Assembly (NCBI GenBank): GCA_030512295.1
Contig: JAULSR010000009.1
Location: forward strand, 310,001-374,000
Direction of reading: 5' to 3'
From: Bombardia bombarda
Lineage: Eukaryota > Ascomycota > Sordariomycetes > Sordariales > Lasiosphaeriaceae
DNA: 64,000 nt
Positions 32,801 to 43,802 of this stretch are shown here, piece after piece (position 1 is the stretch's first letter; each line of letters opens with the position of its first letter). A model generated the notes under the pieces. That model was not told where the DNA came from. It did no database searches and saw only the letters and a program-made list of their open reading frames with translations. The position numbers were made by a program, and so were the translations under genes.

Positions 32801-33495
32801 GCGTAGAAGTTCTGGGACAATGTTTGGTTAGAGGGAAAGGCTGCCATAGGTGAATGCAGATGGGTGGGCGAACCTGGGTATGTCTTCTCGAGCCTGTCAA
32901 GTTTTCGTAACCTGGCTTGTATTTCGGATGACAAGGCGGGTGGCACAGCAGGTGTTGTCACTGTGGCAGTCTTTGTCGATTGCTGTTCAGTGTCCTCCTT
33001 GTCTGCAATTGGTTGGGACTCGGAGGGACCGGTGCCAGCAGTATCAACTGCCTGGCCACCGGATTTCTCTGCATCCTTGGTCGAGTCCTTGACGGAGCCC
33101 CTGCTCTTGGCCTCCTTATCGGCCGACACAGGGGTCGACTGTCTGGATGGTGTGGCAGAGTCATCCATGTCGTCGTCTATGACAAAAGCAGCTTCGAAGA
33201 CGGCGGGATCGGGGTTGACCGCGGTTGAATCGCCATTGGCTTCCTCGGGGGCTTTCTTGCTGGGGCGGGATCTCCGGGCGGGCGATTGCGTTCCGGTACC
33301 GCTCGAGGCTCGCGATCGTCGGCCACCCTGCTTCTGCGCGTCTAGGGTTGCCCTTTGCTGCTGTCGGGCCTGCTCTTCGGTGAGGGTGCGATCAATTGCG
33401 CCGATGAATCTCTGCATCGCCGACGGGTAAGCTCAGGTTCGGAGGGTTGGAGGCTGCATTTGCCCTGTGCACAATTGGTAGCTCACCTGGAACAT
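29839..33495 (-). CDS. IMH1: GRIP-domain golgin, Imh1/golgin-245 type
   Basis: Exon 1 is a 9-nt micro-exon (33495-33487, Met-Phe-Gln); exons 33411-32874, 32811-29949 and 29890-29839 follow. Introns are 33412-33486 (GTGAGC ... GATGCAG), 32812-32873 (GTTCGC ... TCCCAG) and 29891-29948 (GTAAGA ... TCGCAG). The total is 3462 nt, 1153 residues, all in frame. The start MFQ+RFIGAIDRTLTEEQAR is typical of fungal Imh1 golgins. Residues about 20-180 are disordered; roughly 200-1080 are long coiled coil broken by a Lys-rich KKKNKKKKKGG linker. The last 45 residues form a GRIP domain (YLKTILLQFLEQKDNKLRAQ, LVPVLGKLLKFDR, then EQKWLAAIQHI across the last intron), which binds Arl1-GTP on trans-Golgi membranes. 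Role: tethering endosome-derived vesicles at the trans-Golgi. Confidence 0.93.
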
Positions 33496-35816
33496 GGTGA
33501 CCTATGTGGCCCTAGGTCTAGTGTGCCAGGTACTCGTCGTATTTCTCGCCGTTGATGTTCAAGGTCCAGGTGTCGACGGTTATCGCATGGAGACTGGAGT
33601 ACTTAGGCAGGGAGCCACGGTAGCCAGCCACTCGGTAAAGCTAAGGTGCCTGTAATCTGTATCGAGCATCCAGTAAAGCGGTGGATTCCTGGAAGCTTGG
33701 GAGTACGTGGCTCTGAGGCGCAGTCTGCTCCCGCTCTGATTGAATTGAAGAGAAGGGAAAAAAAGAAAACTCGGTGCCCCTCTCAGCAGGACACGGCCAT
33801 GATAGCTGAAGAAAGTTGAGGCAAGAATTGTTTTGTCTCTGCGCCATTCGTGCATCGTCAAAGCACCCACCAGTCAAAGCCACTTGGCAGCCCGTCAGAC
33901 AGCGCCAAGCCGAGCCCAATCGAGGTCGGAGCTCGGACCCACAGCGGGAGCTGTACTCCGGTACGCAAGTATTTTGTACTTAGGTTGTAGAGGTAGGTAG
34001 GTACCTAAGGTAGGTATCCACATGATCTTCCCTTTACACCACCGTTCACTGCATACGACCACCAAGTTGCATATTCTCCCTGGTCCAGCGTCATTCGTCA
34101 TCCCAAAGTTCTTAGCTATCAGAACTCAACGCTAACCTTGAAGCATTGCGACGTGGAAATCGATGGATGATTGACAGAGATCGTCTCACCCATATCGTCT
34201 CATGCTTCATTTGTCAGTTCTCGACACTCGTTTTTATGAGCTTTTTGATCAATTGGGTCTGTTATTGATGTGTGATACTCACTTCGAATCTCTGCGTCCC
34301 CCTTATTCTTCTACGGTGATTGGAGCTTGGCTCTTTGGTACAACCTCTCGTTGTTCATCTGTAGCTCCTTCGACTTCATGTGTGAGATTTCAACATCACA
34401 TGCACATTATGGCCCGCGTCATTGCCCACTGGGAGGTGTTTCTAATGGCTTCCCGTTACTCACACTTCCATGGGAAAGGAATTTGGATCATTAACTCTCA
34501 CGATGGACTTCTATAAAGCGATGCCGTTTTCACGGTCTCAGGTCTTCTATTTTCCCTTCTCCATCATCAGACATCACACTCGGATCATCACATAAATCGC
34601 AGACTAGTTCTAGAAACTATCTATTCGACCACCTATCTTGCCCATCATGTCGCTGCCTCCCAACGCTCCCTCTGGCGCTCCCCCTCCGAAGCCGCCTAAC
34701 GCTCCAGAGCCAGACAGCGACTCAGTTGGAGCTTCTATCCTCCCCGCTTGCTCTAAGGATATCCGTGGAACCACCTTTGTCCGTTTCTCGGCTTACCCGT
34801 CACTCATCATGGCTTGCTGAGAGGGACGTCTTCAACCCACAGTCGCTACCACAGGAAATGGGGAGAGACATCAGACAAATACACGAGGGTCAGATGTGAC
34901 AGATAGATTTGGCATGGGGAAAGCGATCATGGGATTTTGAGCAAACTGGAGTGAGAGCGTCGCTGACGATTTGAGGATATGAAGGATTTTGAGAAGGACA
35001 CATTCTCTAGGGAACTCATTGACAGATGGAGATATTTGGTAGCATGGAGTTTTGGAGTTCAACTACCGTATGTGGAAAGAACATAGGAAGAGTTACATCT
35101 GTGGCGAGAATAGGAAAGGCCAAGGAAAGAAGACAGCACCATAGACAGACTGGTATCACAATAAATGTGCTGATTTTGGTAACCATTCATCTTTATACTT
35201 TCCATTATACCTAATTTTGATGGCTCTACTCAGGTTGTAGCAACTAGCCATCTCGCAATCACTGTTGCGATTCTGGAATTCTGCGACTCCGCCATCAATA
35301 GTATCCTGCCTCATTTATAGCTGCTGAGTAAATAAAGTCCCCTCTTGACATCGTGTTGGAGACATTCATTGCTGTTGTAGAGCGATGATTTCACCCCTTT
35401 TCCCTATTCCAGTGTTACAAATCGCCCACACATTGTTTGCACTAAACCTTGATGCTGGCCACTACGGGAGAAATTTGCATGTGCACAAGGGCAAACACAT
35501 GTGTGTCTATAAGTTTGGAAGTTTCGTCATTTCGCGTTGGCTTGGTTCCTAAAAAAAACATAAAGAGCTTCAGGCGTAACATAGCTCACATAACGATACA
35601 AATTTAAACACTAGATCCATGTAGATATACAGGTTCGAGCGATTCAATTCTATGGTCAGTTTTTGCAAAGCTCAATCAAGTATTAGCTTAGTATCAGTGC
35701 CATTCGATGTTCAAAAATGAAGCAGAAGCAACGAATACAAAATAATAATAATGATATTAAAGGCATGGTGAAAACAAGTGCAAAAATATATTCAGACAAC
35801 TGCGACGCGGGAATTG
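33496..35816. other. Intergenic, gene-poor
   Basis: Promoter side of the golgin gene, then increasingly AT-rich DNA. One small candidate ORF (34647-34820) is listed separately; nothing else is supported. Confidence 0.5.
34647..34820 (+). CDS. Possible 57-residue Pro/Ser-rich small protein
   Basis: A short frame starting MSLPPNAPSGAPPPKPPNAP and ending SAYPSLIMAC, preceded by a C/T-rich leader as in fungal 5' UTRs. No homology recognised, no intron seen, and the length is near the chance limit. Listed as a weak candidate only. Confidence 0.25.
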   Translation: MSLPPNAPSGAPPPKPPNAPEPDSDSVGASILPACSKDIRGTTFVRFSAYPSLIMAC

Positions 35817-35889
35817 AGCCCGACGTGGGGGTCGAACCCACAACCTTGAGATTAAGAGTCTCACGCTCTACCGATTGAGCTAGCCGGGC
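35817..35889 (-). tRNA. tRNA-Lys(CTT)
   Basis: Reverse strand gives a full cloverleaf: acceptor GCCCGGC/GTCGGGC (one G-U pair), D arm GCTC/GAGC, anticodon stem TGAGA/TCTCA with loop CTCTTAA (anticodon CTT, Lys), variable AGGTT, and T arm GTGGG-TTCGACC-CCCAC. The base after the acceptor stem is T. No intron. No CCA encoded, as expected in eukaryotes. Confidence 0.95.
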
Positions 35890-37156
35890 AGATGCCTAAG
35901 CTTTGATGAAATACGGTGCGGAGCAAGAACCTATAGCTCCACAGCCATTTCATCGAATGTTTACACCACATTGAGAGGTATCCAGTGATACTGCTTGAGT
36001 AAGGGTTGGCCATAACTAGAACGATTGTTCATCCCTTTTAAATCATGGTACGACATAGTATCATATGCCTATCAGTTTCTCGATCACTACAAAGTAAAAC
36101 AGTCTTTCTGTCGCAGTTTATGTCACTCGGTATAATCCCGTGCAAATAACATGTGTTCAACTGGATGATGCAGAGCGAGAACACATCGAACCGTAGACTC
36201 TCTTCATGTCTTCAATGTTATATATGCTGATACAAGCGCTCCTAATGTAACGTAATTAATCCCTTATTTCTTTAGAGAGAAGCTGATCCCTCCATCAGAC
36301 ATCACCATTTTCAACGCAGCCGAGTACGCACATTTTCTCATAAATACTTTATCTGGACTCATTTAAGAGCAGTTCATTACGTCCAGACACGATGTCGAAT
36401 ACTTATCAATCGCGATATATAAGCGATAAATGTCGATTGCTTGCCTCATGGAATGAGTGATTGAGAACACTCAAAGATCAGCTGGAATAATTATTTCCCA
36501 CTTTTTGACCTCCTTCATCTTGCTCAATTGTGGTAATTTCCTTGCTAACCTGATTCCTGATCCACGCTGGCGTGCTTGTGACTTGGACGGTATTCACTCT
36601 TGACCTGTTGCTAATTACCGAGGTGATGTGCTGAAGTCTATTGCTAGAAGTGAATCGCGTTTTACTAAGGGTGCAATAGTGCATAATAATATGCAACATT
36701 ATGTACTGTGACAAAGGACATGCCCACTATAAAAATACACTGTGGCTAAAGATGAGTGGGAGCACTCGGCTTTCATGACTAACAACAAAGAATGATGACT
36801 CTTCTCAACACCAAGGGACTGCACGGGTTGACGTGCTTTGACATGCCACATCACATGTCATCACGTAATCCATGAATGAGGACCTAAGTTGGGGTGGTGT
36901 TTTAATAAACGCCCCATCTTTCTTCCACCTCAAGCAGACAACGTGTTCAACAGACTCGATACCCAAACCCCAATATTGGCTCATTGTTGGTACAAAAAGG
37001 AGCTCTGTCCATCCATACCAAATCCCACAAACGCCGATCGGACTGAACATTCTATTATAAGCGAGAATCCGCCCAAGTATATAGATAAGAAAGACCCACG
37101 CAACCCAAGAGGCTTCTCTAACTCCTACAAAGCCATCGTACCATATCTCGCACAAT
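35890..37156. other. AT-rich intergenic, no gene recognised
   Basis: No frame longer than about 130 codons and none with family resemblance. Confidence 0.5.
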
Positions 37157-37401
37157 ATGGACAGCCCTAAAGATACATCCTCTGCGGCTTCTGCCCCAGC
37201 TGTGGCCACAGATCAGCCAGAACAGAATGTCCCCGACCGCGACTTGCCACCGACAGGGCAAACGATAAGAAGTTGGACAAGCCACAGCCTCTGTCGCCCC
37301 GCAGAGGAGCAGTTTCTTGCTCTAGTCCTCTGGAGTACAAGTCTCTCACGCCTCACGAGAATGAAAAGGACCGTCTCGTGGTATACAGATAGATACACTC
37401 T
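37157..37401 (+). pseudogene. Possible small hydrophilic protein with frameshift
   Basis: The first frame begins MDSPKDTSSAASAPAVATDQ and is plausible for about 35 codons (to DLPPTG). Past about 37255 a different frame carries protein-like sequence (NDKKLDKPQPLSPRRGAVS, YKSLTPHENEKDRLVVYR) to a stop near 37401. No intron of workable size joins the two, so a single indel is the simplest reading. Unrecognised; may be a relic. Confidence 0.3.
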
Positions 37402-38134
37402 GTCATCTGTTCTATACATGAAGGATTGCATGAGCACACCCACGGTCGTGGCCGGGCCGGAGCTGAAGCAGATTACCTGGGCGTCACATTGCTTCACGCA
37501 TCACCTTCGGGGGTTCAATGGGAGCGTTGAGAGGTTGATATAAAGGACTGGAAATGAATGAATCAAGACTTGATATATCTGCGGGAGAATCATTTCTCCC
37601 GCGGTTGCGCTTACCTACCTATTCAACACTCCGAACTTTACATCTGGAGTTTGGGGGGGGGTTTATTTCCGTGTCAGCTGAAATCGACGACGGATTGGCA
37701 TTGCGAGACGCATTCATAACCTAGCTGTTAACTCCTGAATTTAAACTGTATATTCTTCTTCACAGATATACCTATTTCATAAGGCGACAACTCTCACTGG
37801 TACTAGCACTTTTATAGCTTGCGATGAATACATTCCGCAGTCCGCAAAAGTAGCAGTAATAACAACCACCTCCTCCCTTTTCGACCACAATCGGCACCAG
37901 GCATCAGTTAACCCGAAAGTGCTCTTCGTCCCATTGCAGGTGGTTGAACATATTGATCGTCCTACTTAGAAGCACTTCTGGGAACTGTGGTGAGTACCCT
38001 GAGCTGATCATCTTCGGTACATAGTCGAACGCGAAGCTAAACTTCATGGCTGTCATTATCTTCTTCCTGTCGAAGGCGTCCAGCACGATGCCCATAGTAT
38101 CGATACTGCGTCGCATAGAATGAAGCAGGCACCG
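37402..38134. other. Intergenic; downstream read-through frame
   Basis: From 38134 down to 37904 on the minus strand a frame continues directly beyond the TAG of the acidic pseudogene (MRRSIDTMGIVLDAF ... WDEEHFRVN) and looks protein-like, so it may be that gene's original C-terminus. Plus-strand content is not coding. Confidence 0.4.
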
Positions 38135-39710
38135 CTAGACATCGGTAGGGTCCTCGGGATAGTTGAACCATTTGTCCTGGTCCCAAAAATAGGTGCCTAG
38201 TAGAGACTGGGCCCTCGAGAAGCTCGCGCCAAAGGGTAGCGGTGAGAGGCGCTACTCGAGCACGCACGCACGCAATCCCCGATAGGTCGGGCCTGATTAG
38301 AACGCTCATCTCGGAGAGTTCGTGGTTGTGCGGCGTCCAGGGCCAGGTAGGCTCGAAGATGGCGTTGAGCTCCTTATGCTCCCTCCAGCCCCGGAAGAGC
38401 TTTGGCCTCGGCCAACGTGAAGACAACGAGGGCAGCACCTTGTACTGGAAGGTATCCCAAAGGCCGCCCACGCGGACAGCGCAGCAATCAGACGCGCAAC
38501 GGCGTATGCCCGGCGTCGGCGCCGCTCGAGTCCGACGGCACCCACTTGCCCATATCGCAGCGCTCGGGGACAAAGCGTCCGAAAACGGCCAACGACGGAC
38601 CCGCCGCCTGCCACTGGTCCGTGCCGTTGACGTCGGGCGCGCGAAACTGGACCAGGGTCATGATCGAGGAGTGCTGGTCTTGGTCGGGCGTAGTCACCTC
38701 GACCGTGTACGCGCCGGCGAACTGCGCGCGCGTGACGACGCCGCGGCGGCCCTCGAAGAATTCCCGGATGAGCTGGATGCTCTCCGGGAGGAGCCGGGCA
38801 CAGTCGCCCACGTGGACCCATCGCGTAGAGTCCATGGACGGGTAGTCGACGCTTGCGCAAGAAGACATGTTGTCGTCCTTAAAACAGTCCTTCTCTTCGG
38901 AGGAGCCCTCGTCAATCGCGGGGGAGCTATCGTCGTCGTCTATGGAACTGTCCTCGTCACTTGAGGAGGAGCCATCGTCGTCTTCCATGGTATGGTCCTC
39001 GTCTTCCATAGTACAGTCTCTTCCATAGTACAATCCTCGTCCTCCCCGGAGGTCTTTGTCCGCACATCTTTGTCGTCCCTGCGCCTCTTGTTTGCGGTCT
39101 CGTCCGACTCTTCGTTAGATTCGTGGCGCCTCTTGTGTGATACGAAGTTTATTTTGTCCGAACCGCCAGCCGCGGGTTGGCTGCCGTCGGCCGTCAAGGT
39201 ACACTCTGCCAGTTCTTTCGAAATCTCTTCCTTCAACAGCTCTCCTGTATAACCTTCGAGTTCTTCTGGCCGTTTCAACTCTTTAAGGCGCACGCGTCCG
39301 CGTCCGGCGATCAAGTCAGTCAGCTCGAAGGAATTACTCTCGAAGAAGTTTTTATCGTCCTCTTCTCTATGGCCTCTCGGTCTCCATGGGTCGTCGGGTA
39401 CATCTTCGGCATCTTGGGCTTCTGCAGCCTCGTCCATCTCCTCGTCTGTGCCGTCTTCAATGCTGGAGGCGTCCGTGTCATCATCAATGGGGTCTTCGCG
39501 AGCATCGAGCTCATCGAACCACGCAGGCACGTCGTCCACCGCCTCGCCTGTGCCGTCTTCAGAGCTGGAGACGTCTGTGTTTGTGTCACCATTAATGAGG
39601 GCTATGCGGGCTTTAAAGGCTTTGCGGGCTTCGAAAAGATCGAGGCGCTGGAGCAGCGCAGCCTCCTCCACGTCCTCGTCTGTGCCGTCTTGAGAGCTGG
39701 AGGCGTTCAT
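38135..39710 (-). pseudogene. Acidic-repeat protein gene broken by several frameshifts
   Basis: Starts at 39710 (MNASSSQDGTDEDVEEAALL). The N-terminal half holds three copies of an SS-x-[QE]DGT-[DG]E acidic motif spaced 30-45 residues, then KRRHE/ANKRRR basic patches. At 39002-39035 a 17-bp tandem duplication shifts the frame; deleting one copy would join the two frames exactly, leading into ...DGSSSSDEDSS, MDSTRWVHVGDCARLLPESI, REFFEGRRGVVTRAQF, GPSLAVFGRFVPERCDMG. A second shift near 38490 leads to VGGLWDTFQYKVLPSL and HKELNAIFEPTWPWTP, and a third near 38245 to LSPLPFGASFSRAQSLLGTY and WDQDKWFNYPEDPTDV followed by TAG at 38135-38137. No family recognised. Multiple breaks argue for a pseudogene rather than sequencing error. 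Confidence 0.6.
39002..39035. repeat. 17-bp tandem duplication inside a coding region
   Basis: Two adjacent units, TCTTCCATAGTACAGTC and TCTTCCATAGTACAATC, 16 of 17 identical. Seventeen is not a multiple of three, so the duplication alone accounts for the change of reading frame in the enclosing gene. Confidence 0.95.
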
Positions 39711-40060
39711 TGAAGGGTTGTCTATAACTCTGTTGGTTGGGCGGCGAAATCTAAGGCTTGTCGCTTAGGAGGCCATGGGGGATTGGAAGAGCGGTTGATC
39801 GTGGTGATGAGGAGAAGAAGAAGAAAGAAGCCATTTTATGCTTCATGTTGGCACAAACGGTAATTATTAGTTGGCGCGTAAATAAACGCGTAAACGATCG
39901 CATAAACGATCGCATAAACAATCGCGCAAACAATCGCGGAAGAGTGCCGAAACTTGGCGACTGCCTTGATGATCCGATGCGGAGCTCTGTTCAAGCACAG
40001 CACGCGCTTACATGCAGCAGCGCATGTTTGCAGGGCAAAGCGAATTGCTTTTTGACCTGT
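39711..40060. other. Intergenic with 12-bp repeat
   Basis: Upstream side of the acidic pseudogene. About 39874-39939 is a degenerate 12-bp tandem repeat (CGCATAAACGAT-like, five units). No gene seen. Confidence 0.6.
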
Positions 40061-40488
40061 TTAGCGCCATGAACAATCACATACGCGACCTGAAAAATTC
40101 CCCGAGGCAAGCCGATCCGTAAAGCGGGTCACCCGCTGCTCCATTCGCGAGGCTCGAGCACCAGGTACGGGTCTGGTAACTCTGGTTGCAGTCGTATCTC
40201 CACAGCACCTCGATGAGGTGCACGGCGTTTGGATGTTGGAGGTCCTGGAGGCTGTTGATCTCGCGTAAGGTAGACTGGTCGGCGGCAAACCCTCACCGTC
40301 GTCTTGGAGGCGGACCTTTTTCTGCGCCATGATGGCTTGGGTCTTGAGGCAGTAGCCTCTGCACTGTAGACCTAGACGACGCCGTAGGTGCCTGGGAAGA
40401 TGGCGTTAGCAAGCGCACTGTCTCTAAATTCATTTTTTGTATTTACCTTTGCCCCACTTGTCAAGTTTCCTGTAAATTTGCCTTCCAT
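40061..40488 (-). pseudogene. N-lobe relic of a cyclin-dependent-kinase-type gene
   Basis: Reading from 40488: MEGKFTGNLTSGAK, then an intron at about 40394-40446 (GTAAAT donor, GCTAAC branch site, TTCCCAG acceptor), then GTYGVV followed by TAG. In other frames follow A-x-KKVRLQDDGEG and, after a shift, STLREINSLQDLQHPNAV and HLIEVL. This is the order of the CDK N-lobe: glycine-loop GTYGVV, VALKKVRL with the ATP lysine, the cyclin-binding EG-x-P-x-T-x-REI (PSTAIRE-like) helix, then LLKELxHPNIVxLxDV. The C-lobe is absent. At least one nonsense codon and two frameshifts are present, while the intron is still recognisable. Non-functional; a decayed duplicate of a cdc2/CDK-like gene is the likeliest origin. 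Confidence 0.65.
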
Positions 40489-43400
40489 CTTTGTTTGGTC
40501 GACTTTTGTGTGAAATGGAATAATAGAAAGGAAGGGGCGTTGGTGTCAGATACATGTACATACAGTCGCAGGGTGTCACGTGTGTCGCAGTAAGGTACGC
40601 TTGGCAACAACAGCGCGGAGCTGTTGCGAGACCCCTGAAAGCTATGCTACATAATTAACCCTAGTCAGCAGCAACCCTAATTATTGTGGGAAGAAAGGTA
40701 GACGTCCATACTCCCAAGACTGATTTTCCATCCCCTGGGACATACGGAATTTAGAGGCGGGGGATGAATAAGCTAAAATAGGTAAAGGAATTAATCCATA
40801 AAAACGGGACGATCTACATATTTCCGCTAGGGATACAAGGACCGGGCTTGAACCGAAGACCTTCAATATGTAAAAACTTTCAGTGTGTCAAATTGACGTC
40901 ATAACCAACTACACCGACAGACCAATGGACTGATGAAAGACATTGGTTGTAGGGGGTAATTACATATCATAGAGGGAATACATTCACCATTTTACAACCT
41001 GCATCGCCGCACGTCTTAGTTGATCAAGACGAACAGTTTTGGAAAATAGGCCTGCACACCTGCACATTCAGATCCTCAGAAAATAAGGTAAGTTGGAGAT
41101 GTGGATAGCCATGGTAAGAAACAGACTGGCCACTGGAGTTGACCGCCTCTGCAAAGATTGTAGCTTCAGAACCTAGGTAGGTACTTCAATGAGAACTTGT
41201 AGTGATCTAAAATTTACTAGAAATTGCTAGACTCGATGATCAACATCGAAACTGAGAACAACTTGTATCTTAAAATGAAACATTAACAAAACAATTTCTC
41301 ACTTCACCGTGGGCAAGTTAGGTACTCGATTAGTGCTAGCATACAATGTTCTCGAGATCCGGATTTCTGATCGCCAAGGTCAAGCAGTCGTGAAAGAGAT
41401 GGTACCATATACATTGGATAGATACGGAACAAATAGGTTCATCATTCACTCGATGGTGCTCATGATGAAGATCCTCTCTTGTAGAAAGTTAGAATGAGAT
41501 CGTACATACATATACATCGGGAAACTCCAAGTTCTTCCGATTTCACTATTAATTACTGATGAAATTCAGAGGCATGACATGTTCATGATCGAAAGTATGA
41601 CTGAGTACCTGGACTTCGATCCGGGGAGAGGTGACGGCGTGATTCGTTTAGACAAATTGGTTTGTATGGCCGCGGCAGAGAAACCGATGAGACGCAGCCA
41701 AGAAAGATGAAGTACCTAACCATAAACTTGATGGTCAGCATAAGTCTCTGCGCTTCATAATCGAACTTCAAGGTCCCAATATCAATCGATTCATAGAATA
41801 TCCATTCATTATTCACATCGACGGGAGTACATGTGTAATCAGCGTACTAGTTCTAGACTAACACCAACGCTGTTAAGCCACGAGATGTAAAGAGATAGTA
41901 CCGGAGGATGTCTCGATCCCTAGCATTATGTCTGCACGTCTCCATCATTAGACGCCTACCGACACACCATAATCGCCGATTCGTAGGAGATTGCATGCAA
42001 ATTCTCATCAGAGGAGAAACACAAAGTGTGTAGACAAGTGTGTGTCGGTACTTCTACTATGTACCTATTGTATTAGCTATTAACACCACAAGCAGAAGTA
42101 TATCTTAGGACCATTATTAGTGCATGATGCAGACAAGCCGCTCGATGACCATGAGCTGCATGGACCTTCTGGATCGATTTGACGTGACTTCATCCCAGCC
42201 ACCGATGTCTTAATATAGATGAATACAGTAATGGGTAAATACATATTCTAACGCGTGTAGTCAAGGATCGAAAGCGGGCGAGTGCGTTAGTCCATCGGAA
42301 CAAGATGCGTTGTGCGATGTGATGAAATGAAAAGTACACATCGAACCGTCCAGACCACGATTTTGAGTGTTAGAGTTAAACTTGAACGAAGCCATCGATC
42401 TCTGGCCAGATTGTGAGTCTGCCTTGGCCGAGGGGAAGTGCAGGACTGGTGCAAAAAGTGCAAAAGCGAAGGTGTAAGGGTGAACAAGGTAAGGCTGAGG
42501 GTATACCTTGTGTGTGTTTGTCTGTGTGCGTGAAGGCATAAGTTCAAGAATACCTACTTCACAGTGGCGCGTCTAAGACAGCACTAAGATAGAAACGTCC
42601 AAGTACATGTATTGTAATGTTGCTACCCGTCTGGTAAGAACTAAGATCGATTCAAGGTTGCACATTGCCCAGCAATTGAAGGCACTTCATCCTCCTTCTT
42701 GCCATGTCTCGGGTGATGATAGGTGCGATTCAAAGGCTCCTGCATACCCTTGGCATCGTGAAGCCTCTAGCAATAGCGCTGGATCAAGACTCGTGCATGA
42801 TGCAACATAAAGCAGCTCAGTATTGAGACGAGATAGCTGAAGTTGTTGTTGAGGAACGTATCCATTTACCGGAACATATATTTCCATCCCCAATATCCCA
42901 AGAGGTGTCACCAGTGCGATTAGATTAGCGATGAGCCAGTGGGAATAAGAAACTTGGATAGGAGATGTGAGCAAGCTGCACAACCTGATTGGTTGAAGCA
43001 GATCGAAGGTGGGTGAATGGTCATTGAGACACAATGCCGCGAGCCTCTAGGGTGGGTCCAGGTGCCCGATGGCTGTGTACTTGTACTTGTTCAGTCATTC
43101 AGGCTGAAGAAGATCCGACTCGTGATGTTGTAACAAACCTCAGATCAGAGGTCATTCTTCTCTTTTCCTGGTTGTACAAGCTCATGCAAGTAGGGTTGCA
43201 AACAATCGAGTTCGCAGATCTGTGTAACCGCCCCCTTCCGATGTCTCGGGACGCATTTTGACACTGCTGTCCTCCCCCGTCCCGGCCACTCCTTTTGTCA
43301 TACGTCAAATGTGGACATCTATTTGTTTGCGCTTCTTCTCTCTCTCCCCTTTTCTTTTTCCTTCAGCTGTCATGACGCCAGGCAGGCAACCAGTAAACCA

Positions 43401-43802
43401 GCAGCAGTCAAGCGGTTACCCGTGGAAGTCTGGCAACATCCATCTGCGCGCGATAGCAGCTCATGCACAAGTCCTCTTAGGGAAAATAACAATTTGCACA
43501 TTGCATTCCTGATGCATAATTCCCGGTGATTGATGATTTGAGATACGATCAGCCATGAATTATATTATCTAAGCCCCCCTTTATCAACCACTCTTGTTGA
43601 CATCCATCCAGATACCATCCAAGTCCATAGGTACGTACAGTACAGCGCCCAGCTGGCTATCTAATAACCCCAGTCCATCCCAAAAACCTCCGAGGTATCT
43701 CTTTTGAACCAAAACCCAAACGCCATTTAAGCCACGAGAGAACAGAAAAAGCAAGGCGCCATGATGCATAATGCCAAATCCAGCCATCCAGCTCATTACC
43801 AC
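40489..43802. other. 3.3-kb AT-rich gene-free stretch
   Basis: Apart from a tRNA-like relic (listed) only frames under 120 codons without resemblance. Composition is clearly more AT-rich than the gene-bearing parts. Confidence 0.5.
40839..40923 (-). tRNA. tRNA-Val-like relic
   Basis: Reverse strand begins GGTCTGTCGGTGTAGTTGG (box A) and contains GGTTCAAGCCC (box B). An anticodon stem TCAAT/ACTGA (one mismatch) encloses loop TTGACAC, anticodon GAC (Val). After it about 16 extra bases (TTTTTACATATTGAAG) interrupt the variable region, and the acceptor ends do not pair well. Likely a pseudogene. Confidence 0.35.

Noticed and set aside
35817..35889. Reading the tRNA as one of the Pol III SINE-like units
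   Set aside because: It folds as a complete cloverleaf with anticodon CTT, unlike the 5.2-5.6 kb units.
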